A stretch of DNA of 64,000 nucleotides from Symbiodinium natans (GCA_905221605.1 CAJNDS010001158.1:578501-642500); one strand, 5' to 3'. Numbered from the stretch's first letter, positions 40,629 through 53,586 are shown. A program made the numbers and translations. The notes: generated from the sequence alone by a model not told the origin.

Positions 40629-42911
40629 GCCTTCAGTCCCAACGATGTCCTACTAGCAGCTTATGTTTCGGCACACGATGAACAAGTGTTTTCAATCCCA
40701 CACCCACACATCAAGCTTCTGAAGCCTTAAAGCGGCCTGCCGCACAAAGCTGCCAAGGAGAGAGCCACATTCATCCCAAGAGAGTGGGCGTGCGTCGCAA
40801 ACGCCACCCAGCCTCAGTAAGCTGGTGGGCCCTGTGTCGGGACACACTGGTGGGCCCTGTGTCGGGACACACCCCTTTACCCCGAAACCCAGGAGTGCCT
40901 CAGCGCCTTAGCCAAACAGGTGGCAAGCTGCAATCTTGGTGCTCAAAACGCTGAGCACCCCCCAGATTGCGTTTGTTGCCTCGGTGCCCATATGCTTGAT
41001 GCTTCGATACGTCTAGGAAGTCACGAAGTCCTTCCCAGCTCTTGGGCCCTAATTGCAGGGTCTGTGGTTCCCTTTGCTGGGCTGAAGGGTTTGCGCAGCC
41101 AAACTACGGAGTTTGGCTTGTGGGTCCTTGTGGGGCTTTCGTTTTTCCCCACCCTCAGTGTGGGGTTGTTAGATTTAAAACTCAACACTTCTCCTCGCCC
41201 GGGACTCTTCTCCTCGCCCGGTCTACTCCTGGCTCATCCCTGGAGTACCCTGCCCCCATGGAGTGCCCAACCCTAGAGTATCTCTACCCAGAGAGGGTGG
41301 GGAGATATTTGTTCGGGGTTAGGGTTTGGGGTTTGGGGTTTGGGGTTTACGGTCCTTTCAGTCTTTGCAAGCCTCTGCTTCCCCTCAGACCGAGAGGGGG
41401 TCGAACACAAAACAACCCAAATTTCCATGGAATTGAACCTTGCAGTCGGGATTTTCCCCCTTATGCTAGCAGTCCTTAAGAGGGATTAGAGTACCCCCAT
41501 GTACCCCTCCCAAAACCCAACAACGCCGCACAAGCAAATCAGGTTTCAAACCCATGGGCGCCTGGCTTGCAGCAGCCTGCTCTCTGGGGGAGCCTAGCCG
41601 CTGAGACGAAATACAGTAAGATCCTCGCTTTTGTTTTGGTATTTGGGAGACCCTAGACCGAAACCCAACCCCCAAACCCTAATCTCCTTATCGGATGCGC
41701 GAAAGGAGCTCTTAAGGGTCCAACGGGATGTTCAGGGCCCGCATGAAGGCTTTACAAGAGGTGGAATAGGGCCCAGGGTTTTGGGTTTAAGGTTTGGGGT
41801 TTCGGGCTTAACTAGGGCAGCTGCATGCAGCTGCTCTAGACCCTTAGATCAGTCTCTCATCCTACTTGCGCAAGAGCGGGGCGCCGCAAAAGTGGGAGCC
41901 AAGGTACCCCGAATTCCTCCCTGGTGTGAACTGCAATCCCCCGAGCCGAAAAGCCCAAAATCCTGCAGCAAAGGTATGTCTCTATGCCTTCCGCAAGTTG
42001 CAGATTTGCCTCCCAGCCAAATTTGGACCCTAAACCCTAAAGCCCTAAACCATTTGGAGGTGTGGCTGTAGGCTTTTTTTCGCAGGCAAGGTCATGGGGA
42101 AATAGGCCCATGGCGAGGCTCAAGACAGATACAGAAGAAAGAACGTGTGTCTTGACTGATCTTGTAGTCTCAACAACGGGAAATCAGGAGTGCCGAGGAG
42201 CTTGCATGGTGCGACATGACAATTTTGGGCTGGTAAAGTCATGCGCAGCTGCGCTGAGCAATTGGCTTTGATGTTTTGGGTGGCCAAAATAGCCCAACAT
42301 GTTCTTCTGATCATCGTAAGCCCGCGTCAGATGGCGAGAAACTACAGCTGGCACTCCACCCTGTAGGTGCCGTACCATCCTGACCTTGCAGGGAGAGGGA
42401 GAGAGACGACGTTGTACTTCCGCCCCGGCGGAGACTTGAAGAGATCTACAGTATCGGAGGGTCGTCCTGAACACATCGATTGTCGGGATCAGTACCTGCT
42501 TGTCCATGCTCTTGCTCTTACTTTCCATAGAATCGCGCAACGTGACACCAGACATATTTTCTCTGGATCCCAATTCAATTCGTTCGTCCTCCAGCTCTTC
42601 AACTTGAATATCCATTGAATCCTTTTGATCCTGCTGCCCCTGCAATTAATTCTTGTGCCCTGTCGGTTTGATTATTGTGTGTTTTGTGTGGGCTCGCGGC
42701 TTAGGGACCCAGCAAGGTCCAGGTGCTTAAGGTTTAGCAGATGCACGTTTAGGTTGGTGTACTGTGTTTTGTGGCTGCATTGCTGGGCATTTTTTGTTCT
42801 GTTCCGGCAAGCGTGCACGGCGGAACTGAGGTATGCCTTCATGAAGCGTCGTGAGACAGCTCGGGTCCGTCGCGAGGCACCCTGACAGGACGAATGAGAA
42901 GGACGACCTGT

Positions 42912-42998
42912 AACCCCAATTTCCTACAGTTTTGTAGTAATTATACCCCTTTATTAATGAATATGCAGAGCCCAGAAAACCTGTAGGTAATTGGTGTT
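42912..42998. mobile_element. MITE-like palindromic element (family I)
   Basis: 87 bases with 18-base imperfect inverted ends, AACCCCAATTTCCTACAG and CTGTAGGTAATTGGTGTT (16 of 18 pair). AT-rich interior. No duplicate found elsewhere in the window. Confidence 0.6.
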
Positions 42999-43089
42999 TC
43001 AAGGAATGCTTGCCCAAAAAGTGAGGGGCTGTATTTCGGAGGTTCATCGTCTTGCCCTAACACGTTAAGCTGACACGTGGGCTATGTTT

Positions 43090-43195
43090 GAAACCCTAAA
43101 CCCTATAAACCCTAAAAACCCTATAAACCCTATAAACCTTATAAACCCTATGAACCCTATAAACCCTAAACCCTAAACTCTAAACCCTAAACCCT
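43090..43195. repeat. Variant telomere-like tract (CCCTATAAA)n
   Basis: Units CCCTATAAA, CCTTATAAA and CCCTATGAA mixed with CCCTAAA, i.e. a 9-mer variant derived from the 7-mer. Confidence 0.8.
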
Positions 43196-45508
43196 AGGTG
43201 TCTCGCCAGAGACTCCTGAGAGGTTCTGTCGCCCGGAAAGGGGGCGGAGGCAACAACATCTGGTCAACCAGTTCCGCACGTGCAGGGACCTTCTAGGTCA
43301 TTCTAGACTTGGCTGTTGTTCTCCTGCTTCTGGGGTTCAAGTTCGACTGCAGCGCAGGACGGGAAAGTAGAAACATCCAGCAATGACCCTGTGTTGTGGC
43401 AGTGAATTCAGGGCTTCAAGCTCAGGTCAAGTGCCTGCCGCCGGATCAATGGTATGACTCCGGAGACATCATGCGCTCCCTGGCACGTAAAGTCTCACGT
43501 GCGCTACAGGAGCTTAAAGCCCGAACGTATGTCATGGAGGAGGCGGTTGTTGTAGGCACGGGCTTCTGATTTCTGCGCAAGGTCGCAGGGTGATACCTGT
43601 ACAGGGGTTTAGTTGGGGTGTTTAAGGGTGGTTGCGCTCAAGCCTGTTGCAACAAGGGTAGCTGAAGCTGTGCTCAGATTCCTGGCTTGAACTTCAAACA
43701 CAAAGGACCAAAGCCCGCACGATGCTTTGGAGCCGAAGAGCTTCAGCAGCTAGGAGGTTGACGGGTCATCAAACTTGACATCCAGGGCAAACCACACATG
43801 GAGCATCTCTCCAGACACAGCCAACAGATGACCTGCCATTGCCATTAACATGGCTCCCCACCGCGCAAATGCAGACCCCAAGCTCCCAACATGCACGTCA
43901 GGAATAAAAACATGCAGCGGGCGTGAGAAGACTTTTTGTTTCCGACTCCCCTAAACCCTAAATCCTAAACCCTTAACCCCTTTGTTTCCGACTCCGCCCA
44001 GGCTCCATCTTTCTCACCAATGTCCGTCGCGAGGACGATGTGACCACTCGTGCGGCCGCATTCATGCATTGTCGTAGGGTCCGACAGGAGACGGCCGGTT
44101 GATTATTGTCTAATCATTATTGTTTGCTAAAGTTACTACTACTTCTATCTTCTATCATATTGATAATTATTAATGGCTACCGCCAGTGCCGCCGACCCCA
44201 GACCCAAGACAGTCGCATTGGGGCGGAAGGCAGGGTGGAGCGCGGGCAGGCGGGGGGGGCGGGGGCGGGGTGGGGGTGGGTGGGGGTGGAAAGGGGGGCG
44301 GCGGGGGTGGGGGGTGTGGGGGGTGACGGTAGAGGGTTGGTGTCGGACTAGGGAGTTGGGGGCGGAAGGCAGGGGTGGACTGGGGGGCATAGAGATGAAG
44401 AAGCGATGAGAGCGGTGAGAGCGGGGGGGCGGTCGGATGCACGATGGTGGGAGGGGGTAATGATGGGGCTGGGGAGGGTTGGTGGGAGGGTTAGGGAGTG
44501 GGAGTGGGAGAGGGTGGGGGCGGCTGGCGGAAAGGGGGCCTGACTCATTTGACCAGCTCTGGAGAGGGTTGGGGCGGAAGGCAGGGTGGAGCGCGGCGGG
44601 TGGACAGGGGAGGTGACGGTCGAGGTTGGTGGAGTTGGGGGCGGAAGGCAGGGGAGTGATGAGCGGGGAGGCGGTTAGGGCGGGCGTGGATTGATCCCTG
44701 ATTTGTCAGGGGGGAGTAGGGGGTAGGGGCCTAGTCGAGGCGGCGCATAGGGGGTTGAGGGCAAAGCGTTGGTGTCAGGGAGGGGTGGACTGGGGGGCAT
44801 AGGGAGGGGGAGTGATGAGAGCGGTGAGAGCGGTGAGGGCGGTCAGGGCGGGCATGGACTGGAATTGCTCAGGGCCGGAGCAGGCGGTAGGGGTAGACTA
44901 CAGGGGGAGGGATGAAGGATGGGTGCTAGGGGGGGGGGTAAGCATGGGGGAGAGTGGGGGAGGGGCAGAAAGGGTGAGGGCTAGAAGGTCTGGGTGGGAA
45001 GGTGGGGGAGGGGCGGAGTCGAGGCTCAGGGCTCCATTTACATGGTGGGGCATGCTCCACGCCATGTACGTGTAAGGTCAGAGCTCCATTTACATGGCGG
45101 GGCCATGTTTTTGTTGGCTCAAAGCTCCATTGAGGGTTGGTGTCGTATTGGGGGGGGCATAGGGAGGCGGAGTGATGAGAGCGGTGAGAGCCGGGAGGGC
45201 GGTCAGGGCGGGCGTGGATTGGAATCCCTGAAAATGTAGTGATTGGTCAAGGCCGCAGTAGGGGGTAGGGGCTAGGCCTGCAGGCGGAGGACAGGGCGTG
45301 GGGGGGGGGCGGGGGTGGGGGAGTGGGGGGTGAGATGGGAAGTGGAGGGGTAGGTGGAGGAGGTGAGGTACGTGGAAAGCGGCTGGAGAAAAAGTGGCAA
45401 GGCAAGTGAGGTAAGTGGGAAGTGGCTGGAGAAAAAGTGGCAGGGAAGGAGGATGGGTAAGGGCAGAGGGTGGGGAGGGGGTAGTGATGAGAGCGGTGAG
45501 GGCAGGGG

Positions 45509-45566
45509 GTTTAGGGTTTAGGGTTTAGGGTTTAGGGTTTAGGGTTTAGGGTTTAGGATTTAGGGT
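45509..45566. repeat. Telomere-like array inside the G-rich region
   Basis: Eight TTTAGGG units (one TTTAGGA), the only recognisable tract of this kind within the 9.3-kb G-rich region. Confidence 0.9.
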
Positions 45567-48134
45567 TGGGTGGGGGGCGGGTGGGGGAGGGGTGGGTGGG
45601 GGAGTGGAAGGAAGAGGACACGCCAGGGAGTGGGGGGACGGGGGGGGTGGGGGTGGGGGCGGGGGGTGTGGGGGCGGGGAGGACCATGGAAGGAGAGGGC
45701 GAAGGAGCGGCGGGGTGGGGGTCGGGTGGGGGAGGGTTGGTGTTGGATTCGGGAGTAACTCGGGCACATCGGGAAGCGGAGCGATGAGAGCGGTGAGCGG
45801 GGAGAGCGGTCAGGGCGGTTGGAACCCCTATTTCACTAGAGATTGGTCGTGGGGCTAGGCCTCAGGAGCGGCGTAGGGGGTGGGGCTAGGCCTACAGGCG
45901 GAGGACAGGGGGGGGGGGGTAGTTTTTAGAAGGGAGGGGGGGTTGAGGGAGGGGGGGGAGAGGGGGGTAGAGGGGGGGGGAAGTGGGTCACAGGCAGAGG
46001 ACAGGGGAGGGGCGGGGGTGGGGGAGTGGGGGGTGAGAGGGGAAGTGGAGGGGGAGGCGGAGGCATGAGAGCGGTGAGAGCGGGGAGAGTCAGGGCGGGC
46101 GTGCATTGGAACCCCTAAAACACTGGAGGCGCACAGGCGGAGGACAGGGAGTGGGGGGGGGGTGGGAGTGGGGGGTGGGGCGGGTGGGTGCGGGAGTGGA
46201 GTGAAGGAAGCAAATACGCTGCAGGGTTGCAGGGTGGGCGGGGGGGGGGGCGGGTGGGGGATGGTGCGGGGGTGGTCAGAACCCCTAAACACTGGAGATT
46301 GGTCAGGAGCGGCGCAGGGGGTGGGGCTAGGTCTAGGGGGGGGTAGAGGGGGGTGAGGGGGGGGTAGAGGGGGGGTAGAGGGGGGGGTAGTCGGGGCCTA
46401 CAGGCAGAGGACAGGGAGTGGGACGGGCGGGGGGGTGAGAGGGGAAGTGGAGAGGGGGAGGTGGAGTAGGCGTGGGGAGGTGGGGTGGGGGGGGTGACTG
46501 TGGAGGGGGGAGTGAGGGTTGGTGTCGGATTAGGGAGTAACTCGGGCAAGAGCGGGGAGAGCGGTCAGGGCGGGCGTGCATTGGAACCCCTACAACACTA
46601 GAGATTGGTCAGGAGCGGCGTAGGGGGTGGGGCTCGGCTACAGGCGGAGGACAGGGGAGTGTTGGGGGGGGGGGCGATTGGAAGGGAAGGTGAGAGAGGG
46701 GTGGGAAGGCCGAAGTGGGTAGTTTGTGTGGGGTGGAGTCGAAAGGGCATGGGAGGGGGTGTGGGGCGGGGGGGAGGGGGGTGTGGGGGGCGGAGTGGGG
46801 GGGGGGTATGCACTGGAGCCTTAAGACTCGTGGAAGGGTAAGGGGACGAGGTGTTGGGAGGGGGAAGGGGTGGGGGGTGGGAGGAGGCGAAGAGGTGGTG
46901 GGGGTCGAAGCGCATAAACCATGGATGGGCGGGGCGGGGGACGCCAAGTTGGAACAAGCAGGAGGAAGGCGGGGGGGCCCAGTAGGCGGCAGGGTGGGGG
47001 GGGTGGGAGAGGGGGTGGGGGGTGAGAGCGGGGAGGGGCGGTGGATTGGAATCCTGACATGCGCAGTGGGGGGAAGTAGCTGGAGAAAAAGTGGCAAGGG
47101 CAAGTGAGGTAAGGAAGGAGCCCCTAAAACACTAAAGATTGGGGGCCCACAGGCGGAGGACAGGGGAGTGGGAGGGGGTGGGGGGCGGGGTGGGAGTGGG
47201 GGGTGGGGTGGGTGGTTGCGGGGGAGTGGTGAAGGAATGTCGGGGGTGGGGGTGGGGTGGGGGGGGGGTGACTGTGGAGGGGGGAGGGAGGGTTGGTGTT
47301 GGATTAGGGAGTAACTCGGGCACATAGGGAAGCGGAGCGATGAGAGCGGTGAGAGCGCGGAGAGCGGTCAGGGCGGGCGTGCGTTGGAAACCCTAAAGAT
47401 TGGTCAGGAGCGGTGTAGGGGGTGGGGCTAGGCCTACAGGCGGAGGACAGGGAGAGTGGGTGGGGAGTGGGGGCGGGGAGTGGGGGGCTGAGGGGGGGGT
47501 AGAAGGGGGGTAGAGGGGCGGGGAGGGGACAGGGGAGTGGGGGGGGGGGGGAGGGGGTGGGGAGTGGGGGAGGGAGAGGGGAAGTGGGAGGGGGCGGCGG
47601 AGGCATGAGAGCGGTGCGAGCGGGGAGAGCCGGGCGCGTGCATTGGAACTTCTAGAACACTAAAGATTGGAGGCCCACAGGCGGAGGACAGGGGAGTGGG
47701 GGGGGGTGGGGGCGGGGTGGGAGTGGGGGGTGGGGTGGGTGGGTGCGGGGGAGTGGAGTGAAGGAAGCAAATAGGCTGCAGGGGGGGCGGGCGGGTGGAG
47801 GGGGTGTGGGGACGGAGTAGGCGTGGGGAGGTAGGGGGTGGGTGGGGTGGGGGTGTCGGGGGTGGGGGTGGGGTGGGGGGCGTGGGGTGGGGGGGGGGTG
47901 ACTGTGGAGGGGGGAGTGAGGGTTGGTGTTGGATTAGGGAGTAACTCGGGCACATAGGGAAGCGGAGCGATGAGAGCGGTGAGAGCGGGGAGAGCGGTCA
48001 GGGCGGGCGTGCATTGGAACCCCTCCAACACAGAGATTGGTCAGGAGCGGCGTCGGGGGTGGGGCTCGGCTGCAGGCGGAGGACAGGGGAGTGGGGGGGA
48101 GGTGGGGGCGGGGAGGGTGGAGGGTGGGGGGGGG

Positions 48135-48629
48135 GAGGGGGGGTTAGGCTGAGATGCGGAGGAGGGGGACAGGGGAGTGGGGTGGGGGGCGTAAGACTTA
48201 GGTTGGGGGGAGGGGGGGGCGTGGAACGGTAAGGGGACGAGAGGGGTGGGAAGGGGCGAAGGGGGTAGGTGGTGGGGGGTCGAAGGGCATGCGAGGGGGG
48301 TGTGGGGCGGGCGGGGTGGGGGGGCGGAGTGGGGGGGGGGTGCGGGCATGCACTGGAGCCTTAAGACTCGTGGAAGGGTAAGGGGACGAGGTGTTGGGAG
48401 GGGGAAGGGGTTGGGGGTGGGAGGAGGCGAAAGAGTAGGTTGTTGGGGGTCGAAGGGCATGGGCCATGGACGCCAAGTTGGAACAAGCAGGAGGAAGGGG
48501 GGGGCAGAGTAGGCGGCAGGGTGGGGGGGGGTGGGAGGGGGGGTGGGGGGTGAGAGCGGGGAGGGGCGGCGGGCTGGATTGGAATCCTGACATGCGCAGT
48601 AGGAGACTACAGGCAGAGGACAGGGGAGT

Positions 48630-48708
<79 letters not shown>

Positions 48709-49277
48709 GGGGGGGGTGAGAGGGGAAGTGGAGAGGTAGGTGGAGGAGGTGAGGTAAGTGGAAAGTGGCTGGAGAAAAAGTGGCAAGGGCAAGTGAGGCA
48801 AGTGGGAAGTAGCTGAGAAAAAGTGGCAAGGGCAAGTGAGGTAAGTGGGAAGTAGCTGGAGAAAAAGTGGCAGGGAAGGAGGACGGGCAAGGGCAGAGGG
48901 TGGGGAGGGGATAGTGATGAGAGCGGTGAGCGGTGAGAGCGGGGAGGGGCGGCGGGCGACATTGGTCAGGCGGAGTAGAGGCGGGGTGGGGGAGTGGGGG
49001 GTGAGAGGGGAAGTGGAGGGGTAGGTGCAGGAGGTGAGGTAAGTGGAGAGTGGGTGGAGAAAAAGTGGCAGGGAAGGGTGGGTCTAGGCAGAGGGTGGGG
49101 AGGGGGTAGTGATGAGAGCGGTGAGGGCAGGGATGGGAGCACAGAGAGGGAGTGGGGGGCGGGTGGGGGAGGGGTGGGTGGGGGAGTGGAAGGAAGAGGA
49201 CACGCAGGGTCAGAGGGAAGGGGGGAGCGGAGCAGGCGTGGGGGGGGCGTGTGCGGGGGGTGGGGGGGTGGGGGGGT

Positions 49278-49290
<13 letters not shown>
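48135..49290. repeat. Long duplicated block, copy 1
   Basis: Nearly identical to 50977-52083. Offset is 2842 bases before the central G run and about 2793 after it, because the G run is 78 bases here (48630-48707) and only 38 in the other copy, plus a few neighbouring bases. Similarity continues in patches to about 49760. Confidence 0.85.
48630..48707 (+). repeat. Uninterrupted run of 78 G
   Basis: Longest homopolymer in the window. Other long G runs: 49278-49309 (32), 50820-50848 (29), 51472-51509 (38). Lengths in an assembly are not reliable for such runs. Confidence 0.9.
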
Positions 49291-49311
<21 letters not shown>

Positions 49312-50976
49312 CGGGGAGGGGAGGAACAGGAAGGATTGAGGGCGTGGAGGGGCGTGGGGGGGGGGGCTGTTGGGCGGGGTGGGGCGGCGGGCAGGGGACA
49401 GGGAGTGGGGGGGGGGGGGCGGGGGTGGGGGAGTGGGGGGTGAGAGGGGAAGTGGAGGGGTAGGTGCAGGAGGTGAGGCAAGTGGAGAGTGGTTGGGAGT
49501 AACTCGCATCACAGGGAGGCGGAGCGATGAGAGCGGTGAGAGCGGGGAGGGCGGTCAGGGCGGGCGTGCATTGGAACCCCTAAAACACTACCACAGGCGG
49601 AGGACAGGGGAGTGGGAGGGGGTGGGGGGCGGGGTGGGAGTGGGGGGTGGGGTGGGTGGGTGCGGATGGAGTGAAGGAATGTCGGGGGTGGGGGTGGGGT
49701 GGGGGGGGGGTGACTGTGGAGGGGGGAGTGAGGGTTGGTGTTGGATTAGGGAGTGACTCGGGCACAGAGGGAAGCGGAGCGATGAGAGCGGTGAGAGCGG
49801 GGAGAGCGGTCAGGGCGGGCGTGCATTGGAACCCCTAAAACACTAGAGATTGATCAGGAGCGGCGTAGGGGGTGGGGCTAGGCCTACAGGCGGAGGACAA
49901 CAGGGGAGTGGGGGGGAGGTGGGGGCGGGGGTGGGGGAGTGGGGGGTGAGAGGGGAAGTGGAGAGGTAGGTGGAGGAGGTGAGGTAAGTGGAAAGTGGCT
50001 GGAGAAAAAGTGGCAAGGGCAAGTGAGGTAAGTGGGAAGTAGCTGGAGAAAAAGTGGCAAGTGAGGTAAGTGGGAAGTAGCTGGAGAAAAAGTGGCAGGG
50101 AAGGAGCCCCTAAAACACTAAAGATTGGGGGCCCACAGGGCAGGGGAGTGGGAGGGGGTGGGGGGCGGGGTGGGAGTGGGGGGTGGGGTGGGTGGTTGCG
50201 GGGGAGTGGTGAAGGAATGTCGGGGGTGGGGGTGGGGTGGGGGGGGGGTGACTGTGGAGGGGGGAGTGAAGGTTGGTGTTGGATTAGGGAGTAACTCGGG
50301 CACATAGGGAAGCGGAGCGATGAGAGCGGTGAGAGCGGTCAGGGCGGGCGTGCATTGGAACCCCTAAAGATTGGTCAGGAGCGGTGTAGGGGGTGGGGCT
50401 AGGCCGACAGGCGGAGGACAGGGAGTGGGGGGGAGGTGGGGGCGGGGAGGGGGGGTAGAGGGGGGGGAGGGGGAGGGAGAGGGAGTAGGAGGAGGGGGGT
50501 AGAAGGGGGGGTGGAGGGGGGGGTTAGAGGGGGGGTTTTTTTTAGAGGGTGGGGGGGTTAGTGGACAGGTGAGTGGGGGGGGGGGCGGGGTTGGGGGCAG
50601 TGGGGGGTGAGCGGGGAAGTGGAGGGGGAGGCGGAGGCATGAGAGGGGTGCGAGCGGGGAGAGCCGGGCGCGGGCATTGGAACCCCCACTAAAGATTGGA
50701 GGCCGACAGGCCGAGGACAGGGGAGTGGGGGGGGGTGGGGGCGGGGTGGGAGTGGGGGGGTGGGGTGGGTGGGTGCGGGGGAGTGGAGTGAAGGAAGCAA
50801 ATAGGCAGGGTTGCAGGGTGGGGGGGGGGGGGGGGGGGGGGGGGGGGGTGGGGACGGAGTAGGCGTGGCGGGCGTGCATTGGAACCCCTCCAACACTGCA
50901 GAGATTGGTCAGGAGCGGCGTAGGGGGTGGGGCTAGGCTACAGGCACAGAACAGGGGAGAGGGGGGGGTGGGGGGG

Positions 50977-51471
50977 GAGGGGGGGTTAGGCTGAGATGCG
51001 GAGGAGGGGGACAGGGGAGTGGGGTGGGGGGCGTAAGACTTAGGTTGGGGGGAGGGGGGGGCGTGGAACGGTAAGGGGACGAGAGGGGTGGGAAGGGGCG
51101 AAGGGGGTAGGTGGTGGGGGGTCGAAGGGCATGCGAGGGGGGTGTGGGGCGGGCGGGGTGGGGGGGCGGAGTGGGGGGGGGGTGCGGGCATGCACTGGAG
51201 CCTTAAGACTCGTGGAAGGGTAAGGGGACGAGGTGTTGGGAGGGGGAAGGGGTTGGGGGTGGGAGGAGGCGAAAGAGTAGGTTGTTGGGGGTCGAAGGGC
51301 ATGGGCCATGGACGCCAAGTTGGAACAAGCAGGAGGAAGGGGGGGGCAGAGTAGGCGGCAGGGTGGGGGGGGGTGGGAGGGGGGGTGGGGGGTGAGAGCG
51401 GGGAGGGGCGGCGGGCTGGATTGGAATCCTGACATGCGCAGTAGGAGACTACAGGCAGAGGACAGGGGAGT

Positions 51472-51510
<39 letters not shown>

Positions 51511-52083
51511 GAGAGGGGAAGTGGAGAGGTAGGTGGAGGAGGTGAGGTAAGTGGAAAGTGGCTGGAGAAAAAGTGGCAAGGGCAAGTGAGGCAAGTGGGA
51601 AGTAGCTGAGAAAAAGTGGCAAGGGCAAGTGAGGTAAGTGGGAAGTAGCTGGAGAAAAAGTGGCAGGGAAGGAGGACGGGCAAGGGCAGAGGGTGGGGAG
51701 GGGATAGTGATGAGAGCGGTGAGCGGTGAGAGCGGGGAGGGGCGGCGGGCGACATTGGTCAGGCGGAGTAGAGGCGGGGTGGGGGAGTGGGGGGTGAGAG
51801 GGGAAGTGGAGGGGTAGGTGCAGGAGGTGAGGTAAGTGGAGAGTGGGTGGAGAAAAAGTGGCAGGGAAGGGTGGGTCTAGGCAGAGGGTGGGGAGGGGGT
51901 AGTGATGAGAGCGGTGAGGGCAGGGATGGGAGCACAGAGAGGGAGTGGGGGGCGGGTGGGGGAGGGGTGGGTGGGGGAGTGGAAGGAAGAGGACACGCAG
52001 GGTCAGAGGGAAGGGGGGAGCGGAGCAGGCGTGGGGGGGGCGTGTGCGGGGGGTGGGGGGGTGGGGGGGTGGGGGGGGGGGGG
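50977..52083. repeat. Long duplicated block, copy 2
   Basis: See 48135-49290. The near identity of non-G positions implies a recent segmental duplication or assembly duplication. G run at 51472-51509. Confidence 0.85.
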
Positions 52084-53586
52084 TCGGGCAGGTGGAGGCG
52101 GGGGGGCGGGTCGGGGCGGGCAGAGCAGGACCATGGAAGGAGAGGGCGTGGAGGGGAGTGGGGGTGGGTGGGTGGGAGGGGGTGGGGGGGCGGGCGAAAT
52201 GGTCAGGCGGGTAGAGGCTACAGGCAGAGGACAGGGAGTGGGGGGGGGGGGCGGGGCCGGGCGGGGGTGGGGAAGTGGGGGGTGAGAGGGGAAGTGGAGG
52301 GGTAGGTGCAGGAGGTGAGGCAAGTGGAGAGTGGTTGGGAGTAACTCGCATCATAGGGAGGCGGAGCGATGAGCGGTGAGAGCGGGGAGGGCGGTCAGGG
52401 CGGAGGACAGGGGAGTGGGAGGGGGTGGGGGGTGGGGTGGGAGTGGGGGGTGGGGTGGGTGGGTGCGGATGGAGTGAAGGAATGTCGGGGGTGGGGGTGG
52501 GGTGGGGGGGGAGGGGGGTAAGGGGGGGGTAGTAGAGAGGAGGGGGGTTAGAGGGAGGGGGTAGAGGGCGGGGGTGGAGGGGGGGGTAGAGAGGGGGGAG
52601 AGGGGGGGGGGTAGTGGACAGGGGAGTGGGGGGGGGGGGGGGCGGGGGGGGGGTGGGGGAGTGGGGGGTGAGAGAGGCGGGTGGAAGGGCAAGCAAACGA
52701 GGTTTGGGAGGGGGAGGGGGTGGGGGGTGGGACCAGGGCGGGCGTGCATTGGAACCCCTAAAACACTAAAGATTGGAGGCCCACAGGCGGAGGACAGGGG
52801 AGTGGGAGGGGGTGGGGGGTGGGTGGGAGTGGGGGGTGGGGTGGGTGGGTGCGGGTGGAGTGAAGGAATGTCGGGGGTGGGGGTGGGGTGGGGGCGGGGG
52901 GTGAGGGTTGGTGTTGGATTAGGGAGTGACTCGGGCACATAGGGAAGCGGAGCGATGAGAGCGGTGAGAGCGGGGAGAGCGGTCAGGGCGGGCGTGCATT
53001 GGAACCCCTCAAACACTAGAGATTGATCAGGAGCGGCGTAGGGGGTGGGGCTAGGCCTACAGGCGGAGGACAGGGGAGTGGGGGGGAGGTGGGGGCGGGG
53101 AGGGGGGGGTAGAGGGGGGGGTAGAGAGGGGGGAGGGGGGGGTAGAGGGGGGGGTAGAGAGGGAGGGGGGTAGAGGGAGGGGGGTAGAGGGGGGGGGGGA
53201 GGGTGGGGGTGGGGGGGGTAGAGGGGGGGGTGGGGGGGGGTAGTGGACAGGGGAGTGGGGGGGGGGGAGTGGGGGTGGGGGAGTGGGGGGTGAGAGAGGC
53301 GGAGGCGTGACATGGGTTGGGGGGAGGGGGGGGCGTGGAAGGGTAAGGGGACGAGGTTTGGGAGGGGGAGGGGGTGGGGGAGGGGAGCCGTGGGGCCAGA
53401 ACCCATGGATCCATGAAAAAGCATGGGCGGCGGCAGGGTGCGTGAGGGGTAAGGGGTAGGGAGCTGGGTCCATGAGGGGCAGGTCAAGGGGATGGAGAGT
53501 GGGAGCATGGGCCAGAGCTTTGGATGGGGTGGAGAAGGTGGTAGGGGCAATGGGTCTTCACTGACGCCGCCCCCGGCTGGGGTCGG

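Larger units (their letters stand above)
40630..44105. other. Spacer with scattered repeats
   Basis: No exon supported. Includes a 29-base direct duplication (GCTGGTGGGCCCTGTGTCGG... and ACTGGTGGGCCCTGTGTCGG..., 40822-40870), a half copy of the family C MITE (41447-41478), degenerate TTTAGGG/TTTGGGG tracts at 41318-41350 and 41770-41808, a palindromic element at 42912-42998 and CCCTATAAA-variant repeats at 43090-43195. Confidence 0.45.
44200..53480. repeat. 9.3-kb G-rich compound minisatellite region
   Basis: Almost continuous G-rich sequence on the + strand built from recurring blocks: GATGAGAGCGGTGAGAGCGG with AGCGGTCAGGGCGGGCGTGC (about 20 times), AGATTGGTCAGGAGCGGCGT with AGGCCTACAGGCGGAGGACA (about 10 times), GGTAAGTGGGAAGTAGCTGG with AGAAAAAGTGGC, and GAGCCTTAAGACTCGTGGAA (46813, 48358, 51199). 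Block order is shuffled between copies. Open frames of up to 505 codons on the minus strand are proline-rich artefacts. Confidence 0.9.
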
